From contig NZ_BAAAYO010000021.1 of NCBI RefSeq assembly GCF_039536325.1, positions 310,001 through 374,000 on the forward strand: DNA of 64,000 nucleotides, given 5' to 3'. Positions 1-8,297 of this stretch are shown piece after piece. A program made the translations under genes and the position numbers. Positions within the stretch are counted from its first letter, which is position 1, and every line of letters begins with the position of its first letter. This DNA comes from Paenibacillus_AB hodogayensis (GTDB lineage Bacteria; Bacillota; Bacilli; Paenibacillales; NBRC-103111). The notes below the pieces were generated by a model that was given only the letters and a program-made list of their open reading frames with translations, searched no databases and was not told the DNA's origin.

Positions 1-2
1 AA

Positions 3-506
3 AAACGGATGGCGATGCAATCGACATGGGTGCTCGGCGTCGCCGTTGCGGCAAGCCAAAACAAATACGACGGGATGAAATGGGATCTGGTCGCCAACCC
101 GAACTTCAAAGGGCATGTCGGCGAAGGGCGTGAAGCGGATGTGCATCTGATGATGCTGTCCAAATTGAGCAAACAGCCGGATGCAGCGATCGAGGTCATG
201 AAGGTGCTGCTGTCGGAAGACGTTCAGACCGCCTTCTCCAAAAACGGACGCCGCAGCGTGCTGGTCGATGACGCGATCCACAAGCAATATGCGTCCGGCA
301 TCGAGCAGTTCAAAGGGAAAAACATTGCGGGCATTTTCAAAACAAAGCCGATTCGCCCGCATGAAGTGTCGCCATACGATGCGAAGCTGCGCGCCCTGGT
401 GGAAGCGACGAAGCAGGAGTTTGCCATTGGAGGCAAAGATTTAAATACGTATGTGCGTGATTTGCAAGAACAGGCCAATAAAGAGATTGAAGCGATGCGG
501 AAGTAG
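3..506 (+). CDS. Extracellular solute-binding protein, C-terminal part (runs off left edge)
   Basis: This is the last ~168 codons of a family-1 sugar-binding protein of an ABC importer; the reading frame is open to the window edge, so the true start lies outside. It would capture a carbohydrate at the outer membrane surface and hand it to a permease. What identifies it is the C-terminal layout shared with the complete binding proteins in this window: a 'KGKNIAGIFKTKP' segment followed by a helix ending in 'LNTYVRDLQEQANKEIEAM'. The stop is followed 56 bases later by a glycosidase pseudogene with its own ribosome binding site, so the two probably form one transcription unit. The ATG at 9 is an internal methionine and not a start. 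Substrate cannot be told from this fragment. Confidence 0.85.
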   Translation, partial: KRMAMQSTWVLGVAVAASQNKYDGMKWDLVANPNFKGHVGEGREADVHLMMLSKLSKQPDAAIEVMKVLLSEDVQTAFSKNGRRSVLVDDAIHKQYASGIEQFKGKNIAGIFKTKPIRPHEVSPYDAKLRALVEATKQEFAIGGKDLNTYVRDLQEQANKEIEAMRK

Positions 507-562
507 CGGATAGGGGAGAAGCGCCGGGAGAAACCGACAACGATGTAAAGGAGGAAACATGT

Positions 563-1851
563 ATGATCTCATTTGTAAGACAAAAATGGTTGACGATTGT
601 GACTGCCTTGTGCATGCTGCTGTCATTGGCCGGTGGCTTTGCACCGAAAGCAAGCGCGAATGCAGACTCAGGAGCAACGAATATGATCGTTAATGCGGGC
701 TTTGAAGATGTAACAGACGGCATTAAGGCGCTGCCATGGCGAGTAAGCGCGGCATGGGGGACCACGGTTAAGCTGGGGCCGGAATCGGCACACACAGGAA
801 GCAATGGGGTGTCCGTCGAGACAGCGACGAATAATAACCCGTGGGTTGCCCAGCTTATTCCGGTCGAAGAAGGGGCGACATACCGGTTCAATGGATCGGC
901 GCTTATGAAATTGTGCGCGCCCTGGATCCGGACCATCCGATCTATATGGTGGAAAACCAGGCAGACGCGTTTGTTTCGACCGGGCAAGCCACGGATATTT
1001 TGGTCAGTGATCAGTACCCGTTCCGCCCAAGCGAAACATTGCCGATTCGCCTTGTCGGCGACGACGTTCGCAAAGCGATTGCAGCGGTGAAGGAAGACAA
1101 GCCGGTATGGAGCATCCTGCAGACGTTCCAGTCGGGAGCGTGGAACTATTTGCCGACGATTGCCGAAGTGCGCAACATGGGATACCAATCGTTTTTGGCG
1201 GGTGCAAAAGGACTCGGCTTCTATGCGATCACCGATCCGGGATGGCGCTTGAAAGATTCGGTTTTGTGGCCGGGCATGGTCGCCTTCAAGGATGAAATCG
1301 GGCTGATGCGCGACTTGCTCGTCGACGGGACGAAAACGAATGAATCGATCGGAAACGATGTTCAATGGGGCGTCTGGTCGAAAGGAAACGCGCAGTATGT
1401 AATCGCGATCAATACATCGTCCCAACAGCAGCAGGCGAGCATTCCGCTAGGCCAGACGGGAAGCCGCGTCGATCTGCTCCATGGCGATACGCCGTCGCAA
1501 TTCGGCGTACTGACAACCGAGCTGCAAGTGACGCTCAAGCCGTTGCAAACTAACGTGTATCGTGTCGTATCCTTAATCGATGATGCGAGTAATGTAGGAA
1601 GCACGGTGAGTTCCTTGCAAGCGGCAGGCAGCATCCATGCGCAATTCGCCAGTCAATTGGAATACCGGATGAGCATCATCCAGCTGCTGCTCCGGCAGGG
1701 GAATTTTGAACAAGCAGTCTCGTACATCCAGGACTTTATCCGTTATATTCATGATCCGTCCGTCCTTGCACAGCTGCTGATTACACCAGAAGCGGCTGAA
1801 CAGTTGGGAGGACAGTTAGCGGCATTGCTGCACAGTATGACTCATCAGTAA
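563..1851 (+). pseudogene. Secreted glycoside hydrolase with CBM and FIMAH domains, internally deleted and frameshifted
   Basis: The gene starts well (AGGAGG upstream, signal peptide ending near 'APKASA', then 'NMIVNAGFEDVTDG', typical of a CBM4/9-type carbohydrate-binding module). Near 890-905 the frame changes. From there the +1-phase frame reads 'YEIVRALDPDHPIYMVENQ' and later 'DILVSDQYP', which is the back half of a glycosidase TIM barrel, then a C-terminal beta domain and a helical FIMAH-like tail ('FASQLEYRMSIIQLLLRQG'). The rest of the binding module and the front of the barrel are missing. The parsimonious reading is an internal deletion that also broke the frame. A family-typical protein would be several hundred residues longer. 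It sits directly behind a sugar-binding protein gene, so the pair was probably a utilisation operon. The GH family cannot be fixed from the remaining part. Confidence 0.8.
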
Positions 1852-1870
1852 GCATATGCAAGCGCTTACT

Positions 1871-2770
1871 TTACTCGCCATCTTTTAAATACGGGGACTG
1901 ACGGTGCATTTTGCGGTATTCCTTCGGCGACATGCCCTCGAACTGCTTGAACACGAGTCCGAAGTAAGAACTGTCCGTAAAGCCGATCCGCGAACAGATT
2001 TCGGAGATAGGCAGGTCGGTAAACACAAGATCGTGCTTGGCTTCGCATACACGGGTATGTGCGATGAAACGGGTTACGGTTTCGCCGGTTGTCTTCTTGA
2101 ACAAACGACATAAATAGTAGGGCGAAATATAGAAATGTTTGGCCAACGCCTCAAGCGAAATGGTTTCCGCGTAATGGACGGACAAGTAATCGATAATTAG
2201 CCGGACGACAGGGTGGTACTCGCCAACATGGTCGGCGGCAGGATGAAGATGGTTGAAGCGGAGAAAATGAATTTCTTCAAGCAGCCGGGTCAGCAATATG
2301 CAAATCATTTGCACGAAACCGGTTTGGCGAGACTCGTATTCGACACGCATTTGGACGAGCAGCGCATAGATGCGTGCATGCTGTTGCTTGCACAGCACAA
2401 AATGCGCATGCTCGGCCTTATGTTTTGTTCCGAACAGTTGGACGACCTGTTTATTCGTTTCGGGAGTCAGGCATTCAGGCAAAAAGTTAATAAATGAGCG
2501 CGTGAAACGATTTCCGGGTGTCGGAACCGATCTATGCATATGCTGTCCATCGATTAAAATCAGATCGTTTCCATGGAAGGTGTGCACGTACTCGCCGTTG
2601 ATGTAATGACCGGAGCCTTCGTGAAGAAAAAACAGTTCGTATCCCCGATGAGAATGGGCGTCCATCGTGAACTCGGTCGTGGTGTGACGGTATCTCATGA
2701 AGAAGGGCAGTTTGTGCAAATGCTTATTGGTAAACTGATCTTCAAATTCGGGCCGATTGCCGGATCGCAT
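1871..2770 (-). CDS. AraC family regulator with N-terminal cupin domain
   Basis: A 299-residue one-component regulator. The first ~150 residues form a cupin-like sensing domain ('DAHSHRGYELFFLHEGSGHY', a His-rich strand pair usual in sugar-responsive AraC proteins). The last ~100 residues hold the two helix-turn-helix units ('ISLEALAKHFYISPYYLCR' and 'ISEICSRIGFTDSSYFGLVF'), ending in the usual P-x-EYR motif. The ATG has a GGGAGGG box nine to ten bases upstream. It lies downstream of, and on the same strand as, the Tat beta-helix gene (135-base gap), and converges with the glycosidase pseudogene. By family it most likely activates a neighbouring carbohydrate operon; the inducer is unknown. 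Confidence 0.93.
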   Translation of the reverse strand: MRSGNRPEFEDQFTNKHLHKLPFFMRYRHTTTEFTMDAHSHRGYELFFLHEGSGHYINGEYVHTFHGNDLILIDGQHMHRSVPTPGNRFTRSFINFLPECLTPETNKQVVQLFGTKHKAEHAHFVLCKQQHARIYALLVQMRVEYESRQTGFVQMICILLTRLLEEIHFLRFNHLHPAADHVGEYHPVVRLIIDYLSVHYAETISLEALAKHFYISPYYLCRLFKKTTGETVTRFIAHTRVCEAKHDLVFTDLPISEICSRIGFTDSSYFGLVFKQFEGMSPKEYRKMHRQSPYLKDGE

Positions 2771-2905
2771 AGCTCATCCCTCCCATTGCAAACGATTAGC
2801 ACCATTTCCTTTTATTTCCGTATCTACTATAAGCATAAAGGAGGTCCGGCGTTTTGACAAGCAATGGGAAGGCGAGCTATGGACGGGACAGTTCCTAGCA
2901 CGTTG

Positions 2906-4999
2906 TCAGGCGAGTTCCGGACCGGCCGTGATGCAGTCCAACAGGAGTCCTTCTTGTACGCTTTCGTCCTGAATGCCGATCAGGGTGCCGACATCGGCAG
3001 CGGGAATCGTGACCGATACGGTTTGCCAAGTTCCGGTGCCGACACCTTCTACCGTCCGGTTTTGATTCGTTCCGTTAAGTATGAATGTCAGGATGAGACG
3101 GTATGCGGCTCCGTTGTCCATTTTGATCCGCGCGTAATATGTTTGCGGGTAGGGCAGCATATTCAGCATTCTGCCTATGGCATTGCCGTTGTGATTACCG
3201 ATTTTGCGCCGCAACACGACGGTTTGTTTGGACAGGCTGTCGGAGGCGTAATGCAGCCGGCCGTTAATATAGTTTAAATCGGCTGCAAACAGCGTATGGT
3301 AGCTGTTATGATGCGCCACGCTTTTGTTTTGCAGACTGCCGAAATGGATGTTGTTCACCAGCAAGTCCGATCCGTACCATTTGAAGAGCGGCCGGATCAG
3401 CAGCGTTTCCGTTTTGCAGCTGATGTTATTGATCGTGAGCGAGTTGCGCTGGTTGTAGCTGGTTTCCACAATTGCCGTGTCTTTCTTGGGCGTGCCGTCG
3501 AGCAAGATGTTGTTCACGACGACATTTTTGAAGATCGTGTTGGAGGCAAAAACAATGCCGACGATATGCTTGCTTCCGTTCGCCATAGTGTGCAGCTGAT
3601 GATTGAAATGCTGTAAATTGATCGTATCGAATACGACGTTATCGGTAATGGAGCCCCTGAATATGCAGCGATACTGCCAATCCTGATCGGCTTCCTCGAA
3701 TGTAGCCGCCCTGACGGTTCCCGTATCCTTGAAAAGGTTGTACGGTGAGCATTCCGCGTTAATGTTGCCGAAGTATGTATGCGTAAATCGCGAACTCCTG
3801 CTTTCGATATAATCCCCGTTGCAAACTTCAAACATCAGCTCGCCGAAGCTCAACGCCGAGAAATTGCTATCCGAGTAGTTGTAATGTTCTTCAAAGAGCA
3901 GGCAAGGTTTGCTGTAGTCCAGAATCCATCGGAAGTTCATCAGCGGGAAATACAGTTCCCAGCAGCTCTTCAAGGCAAGCCCTGTTCCGTCTATGAAAAG
4001 GAAGTTGATATTTCTGAAGACACCGAAGGCCACCCAATCCAAGAAAAGGACGGCCCGCTGCACGCTGTAGATTTCTCTAAAACTCCGCGCGTTGTCTGAA
4101 ATGTCGCCGTTGAAGGACGTGAAGGTCAAATTGTCCAGCCCGATATCGGTCATATGGTACTTATCGTACGAGTTTTCGGCGGCGCCTTGGGCGAACGGGT
4201 CCGAAAAATCGGCCAGACCGCCCAACTTCCATACGTATTGCTGGTTGTTCTGCATCGGCGCAATTACCGTCTTGTTGGCTTTGGTCGCGACAAAGCCGTT
4301 GTAGCCGGTAATGTGGATGCCGTTTCTTCTGAAAATATGCGTATCCGAGAAGCACCAGATCCCTTGGGGAATCAGGAGCGTGATCGTCGGATCATTGGTG
4401 ACGCTCTTACCCCAGCTGTTCAAAAAACGCATCATGTGGGGCTTGTTGTCGTACTTGACATTCTGATTGTCCTGCAGGGACTTGGCTCCGAACTGCCGGA
4501 AATTGACCTGGCCGTTCTCAATGACGAGTACCGCTTTCAAACCGTTGTTCAACTGGTGGCAAAGCCCCCCGTTATCGACAAGATTGCTGTCGTTTCGAAT
4601 GACGTAAGTACCTTGGCCTCCGTCATTGCGATTGTAGTAGCCGAGCGTGACCACAACGTCATTTTCCTTCAGCGCCTCCAAAGCTTTCATCTCCGCAATG
4701 CTCGCGGCGTACGTGACTTTCTGCGCTAACCGGCGGACATTTTCATTGATAGCGCTTACGAAATTGGACTTGTCGGCCGTCTCCAAATCATGGAGATCGC
4801 CTAATGGATCGTTGGGATTGCCGGAGGCTTGGAGCGTCTGAACCAAGCCGCCCGAGACGACAGCCGCGCCCGCCAGGCCGATCGACGCGATCAGCGCCCG
4901 GCGGCTGAACGGTTTGCCGCTTGGCTCCTGTCTTGCCTCCGGCCTTGAATGCCGCCTATTTTCCGCGAGCTCGTTCGGCTTCACACCTTGTTTATCCAT
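2906..4999 (-). CDS. Tat-exported right-handed beta-helix (pectate-lyase-superfamily-like) protein
   Basis: A 697-residue secreted protein. I chose the ATG at 4999 because a GGAGGG box lies nine bases upstream; an upstream in-frame ATG at 5056 lacks one. The N-terminus has a twin-arginine signal ('FSRRALIASIGLAGAAVVSG', residues about 30-50). A short helical neck follows, then 'GYYNRNDGGQGTYVIRN', the entry motif of tailspike and pectate-lyase-3 type beta-helices. The rest is rich in short N/V/I repeats ('FKNVVVNNILLDG') expected of a parallel beta-helix. The C-terminus looks like a small beta-sandwich ('TYYARIKMDNGAAYRLILTF'). It probably binds or cleaves an acidic or complex polysaccharide outside the cell. 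No catalytic residues can be assigned. A second protein of the same design lies at 48025-49887. Confidence 0.82.
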   Translation of the reverse strand: MDKQGVKPNELAENRRHSRPEARQEPSGKPFSRRALIASIGLAGAAVVSGGLVQTLQASGNPNDPLGDLHDLETADKSNFVSAINENVRRLAQKVTYAASIAEMKALEALKENDVVVTLGYYNRNDGGQGTYVIRNDSNLVDNGGLCHQLNNGLKAVLVIENGQVNFRQFGAKSLQDNQNVKYDNKPHMMRFLNSWGKSVTNDPTITLLIPQGIWCFSDTHIFRRNGIHITGYNGFVATKANKTVIAPMQNNQQYVWKLGGLADFSDPFAQGAAENSYDKYHMTDIGLDNLTFTSFNGDISDNARSFREIYSVQRAVLFLDWVAFGVFRNINFLFIDGTGLALKSCWELYFPLMNFRWILDYSKPCLLFEEHYNYSDSNFSALSFGELMFEVCNGDYIESRSSRFTHTYFGNINAECSPYNLFKDTGTVRAATFEEADQDWQYRCIFRGSITDNVVFDTINLQHFNHQLHTMANGSKHIVGIVFASNTIFKNVVVNNILLDGTPKKDTAIVETSYNQRNSLTINNISCKTETLLIRPLFKWYGSDLLVNNIHFGSLQNKSVAHHNSYHTLFAADLNYINGRLHYASDSLSKQTVVLRRKIGNHNGNAIGRMLNMLPYPQTYYARIKMDNGAAYRLILTFILNGTNQNRTVEGVGTGTWQTVSVTIPAADVGTLIGIQDESVQEGLLLDCITAGPELA

Positions 5000-5120
5000 C
5001 TGTAAATTCCCTCCATATGGTTCAGATAAGCGGCGCTTTTGACGCCAGCTTTCCATGAATTATATAGAATGATGGAGTCGGCCAGCTATAAAGATATTGC
5101 TCTATCCTATCAGAAAATTG

Positions 5121-5169
5121 ACTAGTACAAAGTCGGACCTCAAACGGTATCCGCTGACTTTGTATTAGT
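5121..5169. repeat. Inverted repeat, 14-bp arms, upstream of the beta-helix gene
   Basis: ACTAGTACAAAGTC (5121-5134) is matched by GACTTTGTATTAGT (5156-5169), 13 of 14 positions, around a 21-base loop. It lies between two genes transcribed leftward (GntR gene end at 5227, beta-helix gene start at 4999). There is no T run on either side, so it does not look like a simple terminator. It could be an operator or an element remnant. Confidence 0.6.
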
Positions 5170-5226
5170 GCTCTCAGAAAATCAAATTGGACAGTTTGAA
5201 ATGACGAGCAGCCCTCTCGCTTCCGA

Positions 5227-5964
5227 TTAGGAAGTTGGGAGGGCGTTGTTTGCGTTCGATGAATCTCGCCAAAGCTCGTCCAGCCCCAAATATCCCGGGC
5301 GTGTCGTTTTCAGCTCCGCGACTGACTGAACGACATGCTCTTCGAGCCGTTTAGAGGCTTGATCGATATTTCCGGCACGCAGAGCGGCTAAAATCGCTCT
5401 ATGCTGTTGAGCGCCTGCCGGTATCGGGTCCGTAGTTGCGTGATATTGCCTGTCATAAAAAAGATCGTACAGCATGACATATATATTCGTTTTCTCTAAT
5501 AACTGATCGGTCATACCGACCAGGAAACGATTGCCGCTCCTACTGACAAGCAGTTGATGAAACAGCTTGTTTGCTGCGAGATAAGCGAGCATATCGCCGC
5601 GCTCCAACGCGGCAACTTCGTCCTGGCAGGCGTGTTCCATCCGTTGAAAGTCCGCCTCGGTGAATTGGCCGGCTCCCAGTTCGAGCCCCATCAGCTCAAG
5701 CCTGGCGCGCATCTGGTACGCCTCCTGAATTTCCTCTTGCGAAGGCTGAATGACGAAGGCGCCACGATTCGGAACGAGGTCGATCAGCCCCTCCTGCGCC
5801 AATCTGCGCAGCGCTGCCCGGATAGGCGTCCTGCTTACCTGCAGCCGTTCCGAAATCGTCGTTTCCAACAGTTGTGTCCCGGGACGGAGCTTGCGCTTCA
5901 AAATCGCTTGCTTTAAATCTTCATAGATAACCTGCTCCATAGACGATTTTACCGATTGTGTCAT
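5227..5964 (-). CDS. GntR family regulator, FadR/FCD subfamily
   Basis: A 245-residue repressor-type regulator. Residues ~15-75 form the winged helix-turn-helix ('ISERLQVSRTPIRAALRRLA' is the GntR recognition signature). The C-terminal ~150 residues are a helical FCD ligand domain ('YQMRARLELMGLELGA', then H-rich helices ending in 'HRAILAALRAGN'), which in this family binds a carboxylate with the help of a metal. I start at 5964 because AAAGGGGGT sits a few bases upstream; the longer frame to 5997 has no box. It is divergent from the DMT transporter, and the intergenic region carries a perfect 30-bp palindrome built of two FadR-type half sites. Likely a repressor of itself and of the transporter. 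Confidence 0.92.
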   Translation of the reverse strand: MTQSVKSSMEQVIYEDLKQAILKRKLRPGTQLLETTISERLQVSRTPIRAALRRLAQEGLIDLVPNRGAFVIQPSQEEIQEAYQMRARLELMGLELGAGQFTEADFQRMEHACQDEVAALERGDMLAYLAANKLFHQLLVSRSGNRFLVGMTDQLLEKTNIYVMLYDLFYDRQYHATTDPIPAGAQQHRAILAALRAGNIDQASKRLEEHVVQSVAELKTTRPGYLGLDELWRDSSNANNALPTS

Positions 5965-6060
5965 AATGACCCCCTTTGCTTGGAGACATGGCTTCATTAT
6001 ACACCTTTGCTTCCGGCATGATCCACTCTTCCGTTGACGAGAACGGTATCTTCATTTAAG

Positions 6061-6090
6061 ATATTGTAGAACAATATTGTTCTACAATAT
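6061..6090. promoter_or_regulatory. Perfect 30-bp palindrome, predicted GntR/FadR-type operator
   Basis: The 30 bases from 6061 to 6090 read identically on both strands. They contain two copies of the FadR-subfamily operator pattern TNGTNNNACNA: TTGTAGAACAA (6064-6074) and TTGTTCTACAA (6077-6087). It lies between the divergent GntR gene (start 5964) and DMT transporter gene (start 6177), the expected place for an operator controlling both. Confidence 0.8.
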
Positions 6091-6176
6091 TCAATGCGGA
6101 AGAGGGGCTTCGTGGATGTTACAAGCAAGCGGCTGTACGGAAAGATGCTTAGGTGAACGTAGCGAGGAGCGTACAT

Positions 6177-7133
6177 ATGCAGGCTGAGAAGTGGGTCGTT
6201 TACGCCCTTTTGGTTCTGAAGGCTTTCATTTATGGATTATCTGTTCTATGGATTGGTAAACTGCTGCAAAGCATCGGGGTCATGGATGTATTAGCCCTGC
6301 GTTTTCTTTTAAGCGCGCTGGGCATTCTTGTGTTGGTCCGGCTTGGTGTAATCAAGCTGCGTTTTCAACGGAAGTCCATGAAACTTTTGCTGCTTGTATC
6401 CATCTTCGAGCCGATCGGCTATTTTTTGTTCGAAACATTGGGGATTCAGCGAACCTCTACGGTAACGGCCGGCATTATTTTAGCCTTAATGCCGCTATCG
6501 GCCCTCGTAACGGAAAGTCTCATTTTGCGGGAGAGAACGACCTTGCTGCAAAAGCTGTTTTTATGCCTCGGGATTGTGGGTGCCGTCGTTATCGTTCTGC
6601 TGAATTCAACACAAGGAGGAAGCAGCGAATGGATGGGAATCTTGTTCCTGCTGTTGGCGGTAATCAGCGGAAGTCTGTTTCTCGCCTTTTCGCGCAAGGC
6701 TTCGGCTTCCTTTAGCTCCATGGAAATTACGGCATTTATGAGCTTTGCCTCGGCCATAGTCTTTAATGCCATTAATTTGTTTAAGCACGCGATTCAAGGG
6801 GACTTGCACCGGTATTTCGTTCCTCTAGGGGATTTTGGCATTTTGAGCGGCCTCCTGTTCCTTGCCTGGATCTGTTCGCTTGCCGCTACGGCCATCAACA
6901 ATTATGCTTGCTCCAAAATACAAATCTCTTCCGTTTCGGCGCTGGGCGGGCTTACGATGGTCGTTACGGTGCTTGCAGGCGTTATGGTCAATCAAGACCG
7001 CTTTACCTTGGCGCACTTGATCGGCACTGTTTTGATTCTGGCCGGCAGCGTGGGGGTCAATGTTTTTGGCGGAAACTTCAGCCGGAAGCAGGGGAGCGGG
7101 ATGCAAACGGGTATGGAGCATCACGGGAACTAA
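6177..7133 (+). CDS. DMT-superfamily (EamA) membrane transporter
   Basis: A 318-residue integral membrane protein with about ten hydrophobic segments in two repeated halves, the EamA layout. Family members export or import small metabolites such as amino acids or nucleotide-related compounds. I use the ATG at 6177 (GAGGAG seven bases upstream) rather than a GTG at 6153. Typical motifs include 'RFLLSALGILVLVRLG' in the first repeat and 'EPIGYFLFETLGIQRTSTVTAGI' after it. It is divergent from the GntR/FCD regulator with a strong palindrome between them, so expression is probably released by a small carboxylate. The substrate is not predictable. Confidence 0.93.
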   Translation: MQAEKWVVYALLVLKAFIYGLSVLWIGKLLQSIGVMDVLALRFLLSALGILVLVRLGVIKLRFQRKSMKLLLLVSIFEPIGYFLFETLGIQRTSTVTAGIILALMPLSALVTESLILRERTTLLQKLFLCLGIVGAVVIVLLNSTQGGSSEWMGILFLLLAVISGSLFLAFSRKASASFSSMEITAFMSFASAIVFNAINLFKHAIQGDLHRYFVPLGDFGILSGLLFLAWICSLAATAINNYACSKIQISSVSALGGLTMVVTVLAGVMVNQDRFTLAHLIGTVLILAGSVGVNVFGGNFSRKQGSGMQTGMEHHGN

Positions 7134-7210
7134 GCCAATGCGGTCTGCAAGACGAACTGCACACTCTGACGAACCAATCCGCTTACATTCGACTTGCATC
7201 AGGATGAACG

Positions 7211-7243
7211 AAAGCTCCAGGGAAACCGTCCTGGAGCTTTTGC
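7211..7243 (+). terminator. Rho-independent terminator after the DMT transporter
   Basis: AAAGCTCCAGG (7211-7221) pairs perfectly with CCTGGAGCTTT (7230-7240), eight-base loop, followed by a short T tract. It closes the transporter transcript. Confidence 0.8.
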
Positions 7244-7371
7244 CCTTACCCGCAGGACTGATTCGAGGGAGGCTTGTTCAGATGCGGAATGCGGGGAGCA
7301 ACAAAATCGGGCACAAACTGTTTCGCTTGCGGGTATGCGGCTGTTTTATACTATAGGGAGGGGGGAAGCAG

Positions 7372-8265
7372 ATGGATTGGCTGACCAAGATGAACCGGGC
7401 CATGGATTATATCGAAACGCATTTATCCGGACGAATTGAACTGGAGCAGGTAGCTCAGCAAGCTTGCTGCTCTTCCTACCACTTTCAGCGCATGTTTTCT
7501 TTTATTACGAATGTGACGCTGGCCGAATATATCCGGCGCAGACGGCTTACGCTCGCAGCCCTGGAGCTGCTTACTAATGGGAATGCGAAAGTGATCGAGG
7601 TGGCGATGAAATACGGCTACGAGTCGCCGGTTTCCTTCGCCAGAGCATTCCAGCAGGCGCATGGCGTAACACCAGCCATGGCACGCCAACAAGGCGTTTC
7701 GCTCAAAGCTTATCCGCGGCTTTCCTTCCTCATCTCGATTAAAGGAGAAGAGGCGATGGATTACCGAATGGAGACGAAGGAGGCTTTTGACGTATTCGGG
7801 ATTGAACGGGTGTTTGATTGGAGCGACGAGACATCTACACCTTCCATGCTATGGCAGGAAAGCGAAGCAAACGGCGAGGTGCAGCGGCTGAGCGAGAATG
7901 CGGGACCATTGCCCCCCTTCGTCAATCCCGTCATGGACAACGTACATGGCATTTACAGCTACCGGGAGACGGGAGAGAACACATTCCCATATATGATCGG
8001 CGCTTTCAAAGGCGCCGGCAGCACCGCCACAGAGGATTATATAACGGTTACGATTCCTGCCCATACATGGGCGATATTTCCCTCGAAGCCATTCGAGTGG
8101 AGCAGCTTTGACGAAACGATCGATACGCTTTATAAGCGTGTATTCTCAGAGTGGTTCCCGACATCAGGCTATGAGCCGGAAGGTACGCAGCTGGAAGTGT
8201 TCGGCGATGAAGGCGCGCTTGGTTATTTGGAATTATGGTTTGCGGTTAGAAAGATAATAAAATGA
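7372..8265 (+). CDS. AraC family regulator with C-terminal GyrI-like effector-binding domain
   Basis: A 297-residue protein in the reverse order to sugar-type AraC proteins. Residues 1-105 hold the DNA-binding domain ('MDYIETHLSGRIELEQVAQQ', 'SSYHFQRMFSFITNVTLAEYI'). The C-terminal ~160 residues form a GyrI/Rob-like effector domain ('YRMETKEAFDVFGIERVFDW' opens it, 'TWAIFPSKPF' and 'LEVFG..GALGYLELWFAV' close it). Such proteins sense lipophilic drugs or unknown amphiphiles. A GGGAGGGGGG box precedes the ATG. The next gene (GNAT fusion) starts 33 bases downstream on the same strand, so the two may be co-transcribed. Confidence 0.93.
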   Translation: MDWLTKMNRAMDYIETHLSGRIELEQVAQQACCSSYHFQRMFSFITNVTLAEYIRRRRLTLAALELLTNGNAKVIEVAMKYGYESPVSFARAFQQAHGVTPAMARQQGVSLKAYPRLSFLISIKGEEAMDYRMETKEAFDVFGIERVFDWSDETSTPSMLWQESEANGEVQRLSENAGPLPPFVNPVMDNVHGIYSYRETGENTFPYMIGAFKGAGSTATEDYITVTIPAHTWAIFPSKPFEWSSFDETIDTLYKRVFSEWFPTSGYEPEGTQLEVFGDEGALGYLELWFAVRKIIK

Positions 8266-8297
8266 AAGCGAACAAAAACGGATGAGGTGCAAGCAGC

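Noticed and set aside
337..1425. 362-codon minus-strand frame over the glycosidase pseudogene
   Set aside because: Low-complexity antisense translation; the plus strand carries the recognisable signal peptide, barrel and FIMAH sequences.
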